A stretch of 64,000 nucleotides of DNA from Chamaecrista fasciculata (taxonomy: Eukaryota; Streptophyta; Magnoliopsida; Fabales; Fabaceae), in assembly GCA_003254925.1 (NCBI GenBank), contig QANZ01000187.1:3147-67146 (forward strand), given 5' to 3'. Positions 1 to 13,920 of the stretch are shown here, one piece after another; the stretch's first letter is position 1; every line of letters starts with the position of its first letter. Position numbers and translations under genes: made by a program. The notes beneath the pieces are model-generated. The model was given only the letters and a program-made list of their open reading frames with translations. It made no database searches and had not been told where the DNA came from.

Positions 1-228
1 GTTTTGATCCTATTATAAAAAGAAAAGGACCTTAATATAAGAAAATAAAACTTTTGGGGATGAAAGTTTATTTTTCCTCTTTTTTTAACAGAAAAATGGA
101 TGGAAAACGTTAGAGGGACCAACTTTTTCAAGTTTTGCATAACTGGGGACCAATATGGAACAAAAAATAACTGGGGGACCTATTTGGAACAAGGAGCATA
201 ATTGGGGGACCAAAATAGGACTTTGGCC
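1..228 (+). repeat. 228-bp MULE terminal-repeat arm at window edge
   Basis: The first 228 bases match both arms of the inverted-repeat element at 29540-31531. They read from the internal side (GTTTTGATCCTATTATAAAA) to the outer end (GGACTTTGGCC), including the repeated 'ggaccaa...ggaac' phrases. It is therefore the right arm of a second element of the same family. The rest of that element, if present, lies before the window, so its target duplication cannot be checked. The arm ends 60 bp before the TATA box of the GST gene. Confidence 0.75.
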
Positions 229-287
229 TTTTAACATTATTCAGCATTTTCTGCATCCTTGAACTTGATCCAACAAAATATTTCTTT

Positions 288-294
288 TATAAAA
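288..294 (+). promoter_or_regulatory. TATA box of the GST gene
   Basis: TATAAAA lies 59 bp upstream of the GST start codon, a normal distance for a plant TATA box with a short 5' UTR. It is inferred from position and motif only. Confidence 0.55.
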
Positions 295-343
295 CCCCTG
301 CTTCTCCTCATTTGTACATCACTCCACTTCTGTTACAATTTAG

Positions 344-1478
<1,135 letters not shown>

Positions 1479-1826
1479 GTCCATACTCCATATATACCCA
1501 AGTAATAATGAATGATCTTTCATTGATCATTTGCTTTGCTTCTTCTTTTGAATAAGTCTTTAATAGAATGGTATTTTGGTGTGCCATGCATACTTGATTT
1601 TCAATGTACTCATGTTTGTTGTGGGTTGTGGAAAATGTTATAGGTTTTTACTTTTAAATGGTAGGAAAATGTTGTAGGTTTGTAATGTATTTTGTATGTC
1701 TTATCAAATATCGCATCATAATACCTTGCCTACTTGTGTTTAATTAGTTCAATCTCATGTGATGATTTTATTCTCTCAAAAAATTGAAAAGATCTGCTTT
1801 TATTTTTTTTGGGTGTAATAATCGTA

Positions 1827-2543
1827 AAATGTTGGAGGAAGAGCTGGGGAGAGAAGTCATATTTTGGTGGTGATATATTTTGAGTTGACTACCTGGCACG
1901 GAAATATTAGAATATGAACATTGATCCTTGGGCGATCTCCATTACTTATTATTATCTTGACAGTGATATTAAATTCTTGAAATTCTTGAAATTTCGATAT
2001 ACTTTGTTGCCACCATAACTACTCTCTATGAGATCTTTATTAATTATTTGTACTTATCAAAAGTTACTAAAAAACCACCTCTACATTCAGAGTGTCTTGC
2101 TTCAATCCTCATAAGTCATAACACAGGATATGCTCCACCGTCACCATCAATGATACACACTATCATTCATATACACTCTTCATAACCTTAGAAATCACCT
2201 CCAATTTAAATTTCGGAGTAAATTCACAAGGGTCAATCCTGTGGATTTCTCTTTGCAGGATCATCTCAAGAAATTAAGGTGAGGTCCCAAGACTTACTAT
2301 TATGTTTTCAGGTGGGGAAAACCTTGGGCTTGAGGATGTAACTTTTGTTCCATTTATACAGTTGATTTGAAGCCTATGAGAAGTATAGGAACCTAAACAC
2401 AGAAGCAGAGTGTCCCAACTTCCAAGTTGATTGCTTGGGCCAAAAGGTTTTTGCAGAAGCAGAGTGTGTCAAAGTCTATTCCTGACCAGCCCAAGGTCTA
2501 CGACTTCGTTGTCCACTTGAGAAAAAGGCTTGGCATTGAATGA
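1827..2543 (+). pseudogene. GSTU exon-2 remnant(s)
   Basis: Two broken pieces resemble exon 2 of the upstream GST. At 1827-1890 a short stretch reads like 'MLEEELG...FGGD' with shifts. At 2310-2543 a longer piece keeps the GLxDVTFVPF-like segment, a 'KQSVSKSIPDQ' segment and the terminal 'KRLGIE' plus stop, interrupted by frameshifts and a duplicated 'cagaagcagagtgt' phrase. The DNA after its stop (tgatcatttgctttgcttct) matches the 3' UTR of the intact gene, so it arose by tandem duplication. No exon 1 was found. It is not expected to make protein. Confidence 0.75.
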
Positions 2544-2689
2544 TCATTTGCTTTGCTTCTCCTTTGGAGCAACTCTAATTAAATGGCACTTTGGTGAACC
2601 ATACATACTTGATTTTCGATGTCAATTGTGTTGAGAGTTATAATTTATGAGTAATATTGTAGGTTTTAAGGAGAATTTTGTGTTGAGAG

Positions 2690-3997
2690 TATAGTTTGAA
2701 AACTCAGAACGGCTATTAACCTAGATAAACCCTCGGGTGATTGGGTTACTGGTTCAATTGTTGGGTCACTAAAAATTCAGTTCACCCGGTCAAATAAGAA
2801 AAATAATAAATATATGTTATATATATATAGACCAAACAAATCTTTTATACACATACAAAATTATAAGAATTAATGCTAAATTAATTTGATTGATTGATTT
2901 CGATTAATGTCAAATTAATCTGATTAAAATTAATTTGATTAAATGATGAGGAGGCTGAGAGGACGTTATTAGTTGATTTTGATTAATGTCAAATTAATCT
3001 AATTGATTGAATCTAAAATAAAATCTGATTCTAAAAGGTAAAATTTGATTAAAAAATCTTCAATTTCTTAACTTAAGTAATGCAGTTCAGGGTTTTTTTT
3101 TTAAAAAAAAAAAACTAAAAATGGAAGGTACTATTCTGGTATGATATAGTCATCTAGATCGGATTAATGTCTGGTTTACCGGGTTCCAAGTTGGACTGGA
3201 CGGTCCGGTCTGGATTTTTCTACTATGGTTGAGAGTTATTAAAAAAATATTTATATTTATCTATTTAGTTAAAATTATATATTGACCTTTCACATATTAT
3301 TATTTTCTCCATTTGGTCTCTCTCACATAACAAAAGAGACCAAATTTTTTTTAGAAAAAACATGAGAGATCAAAAAAATGATATCACCATCTTGCCAACC
3401 TGAACTAATCCAAACCAGGTTGGTTTAAATTAACACAACTATTTTCTTCAATTGAATCCAACTTAACTTGTTAATTAAAATAATGAACTTGAACAACTCA
3501 TCAATTAAAATAATAAACCAAATCAATCGGTCCTAAACACGAATAAATACTTATGTGTGATGTTTGTCAGTACTATTGCATCATAATCACCTTGCGTACT
3601 TGTTTAATTACCTGCCCAATCTCAAGTGAAGATCTATAATTCACTCAAGTGTTTGAACTCAGTTGTATTCTTTGTTTTGTTTTTAGGGTGGGCGTCAAAC
3701 TAATCACATGTTTATTCCCTTGGTATATAATTTTAAAGAAGCAATGTCAAATCAAATAAGTAAACAATTAGCTTGGTGAATGGGGAAGCATCGTAAAGAA
3801 AAGAGGAAGTGTCGTCATGGTACTTTAGTGAAAAGAATACCAATACGCAACTCTTAACTTAAAATCTGTTCCATACCAGAACAAGTAGGCACAACAGAAC
3901 AAATAATATCTTGCATATAAAAACAGTCAAAATTGAATAAGATAGTTCATGAAAGAGTAGGTAGATGCCTAACCATTCCTTTAACTTCACACAAATC
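2690..3997. other. Intergenic, repeat-like AT-rich DNA
   Basis: No coding region seen. 2700-3240 has scattered ACCGG/CCGG-containing phrases ('ttcacccggtcaaataag', 'ggacggtccggtctgg') that flank AT-rich DNA, with an internal repeat of 'attaatgtcaaattaatctgatt'. This looks like an old DNA-transposon relic, but I could not define ends or a target duplication. Confidence 0.35.
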
Positions 3998-5314
3998 CTA
4001 ATCAATTCCAAACCTTTTCTTAATTTGCAACACAAAGTCATAAACTTTATATGGGTCATCAGGAAGTGTCTTGGAAACACTTTCCCTCTTATTACACCTT
4101 CTAACCCATTCCATAAACCTTGGGCATTCTTGTTCCACAAGGAAATGGCTTATCATCTCGTAGGTGTAATACCTGCATGGAATTGGTATCAAGGCGATAT
4201 CCAAAAGTCCAAAGTGATCACCTTCAAAATAAGGCTTGTCTCCAAGTTCATTTTCCAAGAGCTTTAAGCACTCTATGAACTCCTTCTTACCACCCTCTTG
4301 CTCTTCTCCCTTGCTAGCCCACATCTTCCTACCACAATCAACTATCTGCATATGTCTATTTATCTTAACTTATGAAAATCAGTCCAAATTATACAATAAC
4401 TTATTTGAAACAGTCAAAACTTTATTTTGGTCCTCAAATTTTTCCGTTTGTTTCACTGTTAGTCCAAAATATGGTTTCATTTGGCTTTTGCTGTTATATT
4501 TTATTTTGATAGTTAAAATCAACGATTTTTCTCTCATATTTATCCTAATAAATGAGTTGGCTTAGCGAGAAGGAAAATACTTTATTCTTAGTCACAATTT
4601 AGAGATAAATTTGTAGTTATTTTTCTTTTTAAAAAGGAAGGTTTTTCTTTCTTTCTCTATCAACTCACCTAATAAAATGTATGAGAGAAAAATTGTCCAG
4701 ATCAAGTGTCCAGTTTAATTATAGATAACGGTAAAAACTAGACGAAACCACATTTTGAGCCAACCATGGAACAAATGGGAAATTTGACGATCAAAATGAA
4801 ACAAAAAATGTATAAAGACCAAATAGTTTGAAGACCAAAATAAAATTTTGACCTATTTGAAACACATTTATACATTACACAAGCAATATGAAAACCTAAT
4901 TCCAAGGGGTATGCCCATTGGTGTGTTGCTATATTCACTACCACAAATTCTAGATTTGCCCATTTCTTAGGAGAGAAATCTGACCTTTTTGTCAAAGAAG
5001 TCAATCCAAAACCTCGCTTTGGCTCGGTTGTGTGAGGATCATGTGATTGAAGTTGGTGTTCATGCTTCCAAACCTCATCAATATATTCAAGGATTATGAG
5101 GGACTCACATATAGGCTTACCATTATGAATGAGCACATGAACTTTCTTGTGGATAGGATTTGATTTAAGGAGCAAGTCGATCGCTTGTTTTGAGTTTCAA
5201 ATACATCTTCCTCTTCCTTGTACTGGAAAGGAATTCCCTTCTCTAGCAATGCAATCTTTACTCTTATAACATAAGGACTAGTCCAAAACCCAATAGTATT
5301 ATTTCTTGTTCCAT
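3998..5314 (-). pseudogene. Tau-class GST pseudogene, exon 1 frameshifted
   Basis: Minus-strand GSTU copy. Exon 1 is 5314-4985, starting MEQEIILLGFWTSP (with the Ser of the WxSP motif). Exon 2 is 4345-3998 and is fully open, 115 codons plus stop, ending 'KRFGID'. Exon 1 carries two reading-frame breaks. The first is near 5185, just before the segment that should read '[11 protein letters not shown]'. The second is near 5030, within the 'DPHT..RAKARFW' segment, where one extra base shifts the frame. The intron lies at the conserved tau position (donor GTCAGA, weak; acceptor GCAG). The N-terminal domain is therefore not translated correctly. It could instead reflect two sequencing errors, but the weak donor also fits decay. 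Inverted relative to the intact gene at 353-1478. Confidence 0.8.
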
Positions 5315-6023
5315 TTCTGCCTATACTCGTTGATCTTCAACTATGACAACTTGCTTATCTGTTACATAGTGTAAAATGTAAATGTACTAGTTACTTTCAA
5401 TTAAAAAATGCATACTGATTGAGTCTTTGACAAGAAAGATCGAGTCTTTGACAAGAAACTAAAGAAAATTCTGACCATATTAATTTTGGCTTAGGCAGGC
5501 TATGGCGAGTAGTTTAATTAGAAAAAAAATTTCCCCCCCAATTTGTTATTATAGTTTTTACCCAATCAAACTCTGAACTTTGAAATTTGCAGCTTTTATA
5601 GCTTTCTTTTTTTGTGTAAGTACAAACATCTGGTATGAGAAATAAAATCCAAATTACCAATATCACCTCTAAATAAAAGTTACTGTTGGTTTCTATTTGG
5701 TATTTTCTTATGCATTATTGATCATTTGATACTACTACTTATGCATCTTCTTCTAGCACTAGATTATCTGCATCAAAGTAACATCACAGAAAAATATAAA
5801 AATTCGTAAGGAAGCTGAAATTTGAAACAAAATTAGTGAAATTAAACATTAGTATAACTCACAACTTGTGTGAAAATGAATGAGGCAGGTTCATCCTCAA
5901 TGAACCCAGCTCATCTAATTTATACAGAAGCTAATTATTATATAAAAAAGGAGATGTTAAATCTATTAGTATCAATGGGGTCCAAAATTATAATTATGGA
6001 CATTCAAATTGAGTTGGTTAACC

Positions 6024-9000
6024 TTAGGAAGATGCATCTTCAAGTGGTGATTCTGATGTAGGAGTTGAAGGAGAATTGGTGACGTACTCTCTAGCATCAA
6101 CCAACATAGCAATGACCTCTTTCATTGTTGGCCTATTAAGAGGAGACGTACTTGTGCAAAATAAAGCAATTTTCAGAATAAGAGATATCTCTTCAATTGT
6201 TCTCTGTTCACTCAGATTTAGTCTCTTGTCAAATAATTCCGGAGTTGGTATGGCTGCTTGAATAGATCTTCTCACCCAAGTCACCAAATCACCACCTTGT
6301 TCCAACGGTTGAACCGGTGAACGTCCTGTGACTAACTCTAACAAAACTACCCCAAAGCTATAGATGTCGCATTTCTCAGTCACCTTCATGGTGTAAGCAT
6401 ATTCTGAAAACATAATCAAGCTCATAAGCAAGCAGAAGGATCACTACAAACCTTATGACACCTACATTGCATACTATTAAGATTTAGATAAAAAGATAAC
6501 TATCATCATTGTAAATGAACATTGAAAACCAATTATGAGATTATGATAAATGAATGATATTTGAAAAGGAGAAAAAAAAAATTCTAACAAAGGAAAACAG
6601 AAAAACCTTACCGGGAGCAATGTAGCCATATGAACCCGCCACAGCAGACATGGATTTTGAGAAGGAGAAGTCAATTAACTTAGCCAAACCAAAGTCTCCA
6701 ACATGAGCCTGAAACCTTTCATCAAGCAATATATTGTTTGACTTTATATCGCGGTGAATGATTTGAGGTTTGCAATCATAATGAAGATAGCACAGGCCTT
6801 CTGCAGCTCCGAGTGCAATTTTATATCGACAGTTCCAATCCAGTATGTTTGGATTCGCATGAAGTTGCTCTCCAAGACTCCCATTTTCCATGTACTCATA
6901 TAAGAGAATATTAGAGTCCTCATGGTAACAAAATCCATAAAGCTTCACAATATTTCTGTGCCTGATCTTTCCAAGAGTTGAAATTTCAGCAATAAAGCTT
7001 CTGTCAACATTCGCTCCTTCTCCACGAGAATTCAACTTTTTGACAGCAATCACCTCACCATCAGCCATTACAGCCTTATAGACAGTCCCGCATGCTCCTC
7101 TTCCTATAACTGCAGCTTCCGAAAAATTGCCAGTGGCTTCCACGAGATCCTGGTATGTGAAACCTTCTTTAGGAAAGTAGTAGTTGTCTAGGACTTGAGG
7201 CTTTGTTTGTTCATCAAGTGAAACTGAAGCAGGGCTACGGCGCTTCATAGCCCAACATATACAGACTATGAACATGAGAGAAAATAAACCAACTACCCCT
7301 GAAACAATACTGACTATCTTTTCCCTTAATGAACTATCTCTGAACCAGCTTTGTTTTGGACTATAGGTTGAAGATACGGATGGATGACAATGATAAGAAC
7401 CTAGGCGGCACAACCCATTGTTTCCAGCAAAATTGGTGGAATCCATCCTTCGAAATGCAGGAGTGCTTGGAATAGTTCCAGTCAAATTATTGTTAGAAAC
7501 ATTGCATACTAAAAGGCTGGGCAGCTCCCCAATTGATGTGGGAATTTCACCAACAAGCTCATTGTCATTTAAATAAAGGGATTCCAACATCTGTAAGTTC
7601 CCCAGGCTGTCAGGAATTGTACCGGATAGTTTGTTATAGCTCATGTTAAGGGCAATCTGAATAGCAGCGAGTCGTCCCAAATGGAAAGGAATGCTCCCTG
7701 AAAATATGTTACCACCAAGTTGCAGCTCCGTGAGACGCACAAGATCCCCTAAAGTGCTTGGAATTGCTCCTGAAAATCTATTATCAGAGAGTTTCAATAA
7801 CTCCAGGTTCACCAGCTTGCCAATATCATCTGGAAGGTCCCCAGTGAACTGATTCCTACTAAGATCAAGCCTCTGTAGTTTTACACAATTCCCCAACTCA
7901 TGAGGAATACTTCCACTGAGAAAATTAGAGGAAACATTGAATGAGACAAGCCGTGCTAATTCTCCTATCTCCGGAGGGAGATACCCAACAAAGTAATTGT
8001 CTGACAAGTGAAGCCTCACTAAATTCCGAAGTTGGCCTATCCCCGGGTTTATAAGCCCAGCAAATCGATTCTGATGAAGTTCAAGTGCAGAAAGATTATG
8101 AAGTTCATTTAACTCAACAGGGAGGCTCCCTGTCAATAGGTTGTTCCCCAGCATCAGCTGCACAAGTGACTTGCAAGTTTTCAGGTTATATGGAATGTTT
8201 CCATACAACCTGTTTGACCCCAGGCTTAGAAATTCCAGTCTCCGATATTTGCAAAGATGGACAGGTATCATACCAACAAGATTATTTGCAGATAAATCCA
8301 GAATAGTGAGGTTGCTGTTATGTCCAAGATGAGGAGGAATCTTACCCTCAAGTTGATTGTCAAATAGCTGTAAATCCTCCATGTATGTAAGGTTTTGAAA
8401 CTCCAGTGGAACTGTACCTGTTAGGTTATTAATTGACAAGTCTAGTTTATTCAATAGCTGTAACTGCCCAAGCTCCCTAGGGATTTCTCCCTGAAGAAGG
8501 TTTTCAAATAGATGAAGCAAGCGAAGATTAGAGATCCGACTCAATTCTCTAGGAATAATCCCACTCAATCGATTCTCAGAAAGATCGATCTCAATCGCAC
8601 TCGTACAGTTCCCTAGCTCAGGAGGAATTGTTCCATTGAAGTTGTTGGTGTATAAGTACAACCTCTGTAAGTGAGATAACTTCCCCAGCTCCTTCGGGAT
8701 CGCTCCGATCAATGAATTTTTCTGCAAAGCGAGCAATTCCAATTGAGTGATATTTCCAATCTCAGGGGGTATCTCTCCAGATAAAAGGTTTTGCCACAGA
8801 ATTATATTAGTAAGGTTCTGAAGCTTTTGAAGCTCCCTTGGAATTGAACCTTGTAGCTCATTCTGTGCTAATCCTAATATCTGCAAGCTCTCACACTCAC
8901 TAATTTCTGCAGGTATTGAACCTGAGAGGCTATTCACGCCTGCCCTGATAATTCTAAGCTGCTTCAATTTACTTATTGACGTGGGAATTCTCCCAGTTAA

Positions 9001-9537
9001 GTTATTGCTATAAATGACTAACTCCTCAAGAGAAAGTAAATTCCCAACCTCTTCTGGCACTTCACCAAACATGTAATTTTCACAAAAATAAAGCTTTCTA
9101 AGTGAGGTGATTTGGAACACAGGGATCTTAAGTTCTCCATGAAACCTATTTGTACAAAGGTCTAATATTTCTAGACTAGTACAGTTAACAAAATCAACAG
9201 GAATGGAACCAGAAATGAAATTTTTTGACAGATTCAACTCAACCAGATGAGGAAGCTTACAGATGACTGGAGATAAAGAACCAGACAGATTTAGGTGAGA
9301 AAGATTTACAGAAGTTACCAATGAATCATTGCAATGCACACTAGTCCAATTGCAAGGAGTCAAATCAGAAGAATTCCAGTTATGAAGATTGTTTTGTGGG
9401 TCAGAAAGGGATGCTCTAAACTCCAAAAGATTTGAACCCTCTTCATTAATCGAACTCACTAGGACGACACCACACCAAAATATCAGCATCAAGTGAAAAA
9501 ACCCCTTTTTGATGTGGAAACTCCACTCTACTTCCAT
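6024..9537 (-). CDS. LRR receptor-like protein kinase (At1g17230-like), 1101 aa
   Basis: A plasma-membrane receptor kinase with an extracellular LRR domain; the ligand is unknown. Exon 1 is 9537-6612 and exon 2 is 6403-6024, joined by one phase-1 GT-AG intron (GTAAGG...TTTTCAG) inside the kinase APE motif (G|AA gives Glu). Seen in order: a signal peptide (about residues 1-30); an LRR N-cap with CNWTSVHC; about 25 LRRs with GxIPxxLG repeats over residues 75-710; a membrane segment near 765-790 followed by KRR; and the kinase, with [11 protein letters not shown], catalytic Lys in [16 protein letters not shown] (an RD kinase) and GDFGLAKL. All catalytic motifs are present. The length matches what I recall for Arabidopsis At1g17230, with strong residue-level similarity across LRRs and kinase. 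A (GA)n tract lies in the presumed 5' UTR at 9771-9789. Confidence 0.95.
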
Positions 9538-9770
9538 TTTGACTTGGACAAAGCAAAAAGCATACAGGGGCCTCTATTGAGAAATCATTCACAGAAGCAA
9601 AGAGGCAATTTCAGAGTTCAAAGACAAAAATGCAGAATTTTGATGAAGAAAGCTGGGAGTATATATGGTAATGTTAAACCAAAACCCAAATGGAGTTAAA
9701 GCATTTTTCATTTCGAGAAAAATAAATAGAGCCACCAAAGCAATGAATGAATACTAAACGCAAGGATAAG

Positions 9771-9789
9771 GGAGAGAGAGAGAGAGAGA
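9771..9789 (+). repeat. (GA)n microsatellite in presumed 5' leader
   Basis: A perfect GA/AG run about 235 bp upstream of the LRR-kinase start codon, on the coding strand a (CT)n tract. CT-rich leaders are common in plant promoters. Any regulatory role is inference. Confidence 0.6.
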
Positions 9790-9899
9790 CGGATGATACA
9801 GTGACAGAGACCTAACTTTACAGGCAGAGATGAAGAGAGAGAAATAAGGAAGAGAGAGAAAGTAAAAGGCGAAAACTTGATTGATGAAGAAAGCATGAA

Positions 9900-12351
9900 A
9901 GTGGGTATGGACTTTGAAAATCACGATGAGAAGGGATTACACATGATGGGTCAACGCTCGCTGGGTGAGAGCACTTTACAGCAAAGTGGGTGAAATTAGT
10001 TGCTCTGTTTCTCTTCTTGTATTATTATTAATCAATCTTCTTCTTCTTCTTCCTCGTTTTTCTGCACCTTGTGTTCTCTTCTCGCGCTAACACTATCATT
10101 TGAAGGATTGACGAGGTAACAATGAACGGTGTAGATTCACAGAGATGAGACGTGGAAAGTTCTTACATCAAAGTCTCCACCATTGTTGATGGGCCAACCC
10201 CCAATATGGAATTCTTGTGCGAATTTGGCTCTGTTTCGTGATTTAAGTCTCGACTGTAATCATTTCACTCTTAGACTACTCTCTGCTCAGTGCCTTTAGT
10301 GCCATTAAACTCTAATTTCCAACCTCTTCTTTGCCGACTGGGATGGGACACTTGGGTTTCTGCTACATTAACATGTTGGTGAACTTCCATTTCTAGTTTC
10401 TTTTAGGTCAATACCACAATTTGGTCCTTCAATTATGAAATAAATTTCGTTCCAGTTCTTCAACTTTTTTTTTTATCTCAATTATTTTTAGTAGGAAAAA
10501 GTTTAAGTGATTGGCCCGAGGGCTCACTAAGGCCCAAGCATATCTCCAGGCTCTGTGAACGCTTACAGAGGTAATTACAGCTCCCCTATCAATAATGCCC
10601 TCACATTGGCCGCGGGAATCAATCTCACGATTTTGTGAGTTATGAGTAGACTCCTTATCAACTGGATTAACCTTTATTAGAGATCTCAAACCTTTTCACT
10701 TGTTGTTCCACCACTAGTCTTTTTTTTTTTGGGCAAAGTTTCACCACTAGTCTAAAGGTACACTTGATCGTAATATTTTTCTCTCATATCTGTCAGAATT
10801 GAGAGAGAAAGAAAAATATTTTTTCTTAAAAAAATGACTACAAATTTATTCTCTATTTGTGACTATGAAGCTTTTTATTAACTTATTTATTAAGATATAT
10901 ATGAAAGATAAATCATTCATCTCAACTATCAAACTCCGAGTTAAAAACAAAAACTTGACAGAATCATGTTTTGGACCGACAATGAAACAAATAGGAAAGT
11001 TTAAGAATCAAAATGGAAATTTGAGGATTAAAACAAAACTGATCCTATATCTCGAGGACTAAAATGAGGTTTGGCTATTTTTTTTAATTATTGTACCACT
11101 GACAGGTTGAATACTAAATAATACAAAAAGCAATAAGCCTCTGTTATCTTTTGCTAATATGAAATAGAACAACCAAGAATATCAAATGATAAGCACGTGT
11201 GATCATTGATTAATATTTCCAAAGGACATGCACACGAATTACAGATAGCAATGGAACTTTTTTCTTTCCTTGTTTATTAAAGCTTGAACTTTTCCAATAT
11301 GATATATATATATATATATATAAATGTAGCAGTACAATTTTCTCAAAATTATTTTGCATTGTGGAATAGATAAAACAAAAGTGCACTATAAGCAAAATAA
11401 AATACAATATTAAGTGGAGAATTATGGAGTTTAGTTGCTGGATACTTTGTCATCATCTTCTACTTTACGTGAAGTAAATGGTTTGTGCTCACTTTCTAGC
11501 TAAGCACCATACTCCCCAGTATGTGAGCCTTTGTCAACTTCAATTAGCTACCTTTCTCCTATTTAGATGAATCTTCATCTGATTCTGTGCATATTCAGTT
11601 TGCTCTTTCATAGTCTTCTTCACTAAAATGAGCATCAATTTAAAATTAGTTTTAAAGATCCTTATAACAGTTACTAACAGTATTAAACATGATTGATGTT
11701 ATCACATAAAGGAGCAATAAATATTACATAACCATGACTAGTTATGATTACTGAAAATGAGTTGACTGTTCTAAGGAGAGAAAATTACTGATTTGAAGGA
11801 ATTCAGGAAATTTTACAGTTCTAATAAATTTGCAAATTCTAATATATTAGATGACTTTTGAAGCCTTAGCGGCTGTCCATGTCATTACAGTCATTATTGT
11901 GGGTAACACTGTTGTTGATAAATGATAATGGCATAGTCAATATGTCATTATCATTTTGTACTACAAAAAAATAATGTCATTATCATTTGTACCAAAAATA
12001 AATGTCACCTTCGTAGTGCCTACCCTTAGTAGAATAACTGTAAATGCCAATTCCTCATTGGATGCTCCCTATTGTTTTCCATAAAGTTCCTTTGCTTTTT
12101 GACATATCAGAATACAGATCACTTTCTATTTTCTCTCTGCATCTTACACGCTTTGTTCTTGTTACTTTCTTCCCCTGATGATTCAGTATCTCAAACTACA
12201 CCAATTATAATTTCCCTATCTCTGTTCTAATTCTGAATCTTTAATTGATTAAACATAATTTATCAAGGATATTATAATACTATGTGATAGCCATTTCTAT
12301 ATTTTTAAAGTTAAATTTTCATTTTCATCATGAAACTTCTTCATTTGTTTT
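9900..12351. other. Intergenic, repeat relics, no gene seen
   Basis: No supported coding region. It contains the SINE-like piece at 10462-10678, a short poly-T insertion at 10721-10741, a (TA)n run at 11301-11322, 'ggaccaaaatgaa' phrases at 10960-11060 typical of decayed transposon arms, and a near-tandem 32-bp repeat at 11942-11988. The upstream part (9900-10400) may include the LRR-kinase promoter. Confidence 0.4.
10462..10678 (-). mobile_element. Candidate tRNA-derived SINE
   Basis: On the minus strand the 5' part reads like a tRNA head. There is an A-box-like 'taatccagttgataagga' near 10670 and a B-box-like 'gtgagattgattcccgcgg' near 10620, about 45 bp later. About 150 bp further on it ends in an A-run (ten A at 10466-10475). 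No clear target duplication was found, so the boundaries are approximate. Confidence 0.4.
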
Positions 12352-12356
12352 AACAT

Positions 12357-13318
12357 TGTTCCGGGAACAGGGGGTTCGTACTTGGAGGTCCAGAGCAACA
12401 ATAGATGAATCACAGAAAAACAACAGATAAACAACAATAAAATATTACCAAAGTAAATAACAACAATTAAACAAGATGAAAGAATAACCCTTGGGAAGTT
12501 CTCGTTAGGGAAGAAGTAAAGCGCTAAGAATAAGCACTGGTAAGACAAGAGAACTGAGTGCAAAGGTAAATGAAAGTATGTTCGTAAGAGCTCAAATGGG
12601 AAATCTCTCAGACTCCGAAATGTTCAACCCCTTCTCTGAAGGGTGAGGGGGCTACTTATAGAGGTGACTGACAATGACGGTTATGCTGAAGGATGATGCT
12701 GAACGTGAAGCAGCATAGGGAACATGGGGAACATGGTTCCGTAAAATACGAAAAGTGGGCAAATGGTGAAGGTGGGACGCAAGATGCGGGAAAGTGGGAA
12801 GATGAGAGTGAGGTAACCGTCAGTTCATGGGCCTGATGGGAGAAGGTGACGTGGACATAAGGTAACCGTCAACTCAAAGGAGTTGATGCAGGAAGGTGAC
12901 GTGGGCATCTTGGCAAGTAAGGCGAGAAGGTCTGAGCTCAAAAGAACATCACTTCATTTACTAAAGACTAAGTTCTTACCTTGCTTACTCAAAGCGATCG
13001 TGGTCAAGCACGAAGAAGCCTTTACTTCAATCCTACCAAGCCACATCCTAGGATTGTTCCCGGAGAAGGAGGGAGGATGCGTCTCCCTACCTTCACAACA
13101 TTCCCTACCTTGTCTAAGTAAGAATGTTGCGGGTGGCACGTGGCCTATGTCAAGCTTACATAAGGTGTCTTGCTAGGCGAAGCCTTGGAGGCGTAGTCTT
13201 GGAGGCGTAGCCTTGGAGGCTATGCCTAAGAGGCATCAAGCTCTTGCTATGAAGTTACTCAATTAATTAATTTCCTTAATAATTAATTAATTATAAAAAT
13301 AGGAGCCATGTAGGAACA
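12357..13318 (-). mobile_element. Solo LTR of an LTR retrotransposon, TSD AACAT
   Basis: Termini are TGTTCC...GGAACA, and both sides carry the same 5-bp duplication AACAT (12352-12356 and 13319-13323), so this is a complete solo LTR of 962 bp. A TATA-like 'ctctataagtagcc' on the minus strand near 12655 gives minus orientation. The U3 side (13160-13235) has tandem 'ggaggcgtagtctt/ccttggaggc' repeats. No internal domain, primer-binding site or coding remnant is present, so the rest was lost by LTR-LTR recombination. Superfamily cannot be told from the LTR alone. Confidence 0.9.
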
Positions 13319-13920
13319 AACATTAATTCTAAATTATAATTTCATCTGATTTTGTCATTATCCAAAAAATAGTAATGGGAGGCTTAGAGAGAAGGTTTGA
13401 GGACCAAAACAAAAAAAAATATTGATGACCAAAATGAAATTCACCCTATAATTCGAGGACCAAAATGAAGTTTTAACCTTATTTTAAAAAACTATGTTAG
13501 TCTTATTCATCAAATCAAATTATGAAACAACAAATTAATTTCACCCTCCGTGTCTGCTGTTTCTGTTTCTGAAATGTTATTGGACTCCGTTACTCATCAT
13601 ATAAAGTGTCTGTTTAGAAGAGTAAAGAGATGTCCTAGTTTTATATGATTTTTAAGGATCTTACACAATTTTTAAAATATGATAAATGTTGAAAACTCAA
13701 GTTCTCAATGATAAATCATTAGAACCGAGAAGATTCTATACATTCTTTTTAACTAAAAGCAATCAAGCAGATGATAGAATCATCCCCAAGAGAAACACAC
13801 ACACACCCACACTCTCTAGGCAACACAGTTTTTCAAAACAAACAACCTATACGAGATATCTGAATAACAAGATCAAACCAACAAGTAGAAACCATATAGA
13901 CACATCACATAGCTAACATA

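Noticed and set aside
8085..8332. Open frames on the plus strand opposite the LRR kinase
   Set aside because: Shadow frames of the leucine-rich repeat coding sequence, with no known motif.
11942..11988. Repeat of atgtcattatcattt around an A-run as another retroposon stub
   Set aside because: The second copy is followed by similar 'gtacc...aaaaa' sequence, so a 32-bp tandem duplication explains it equally well.
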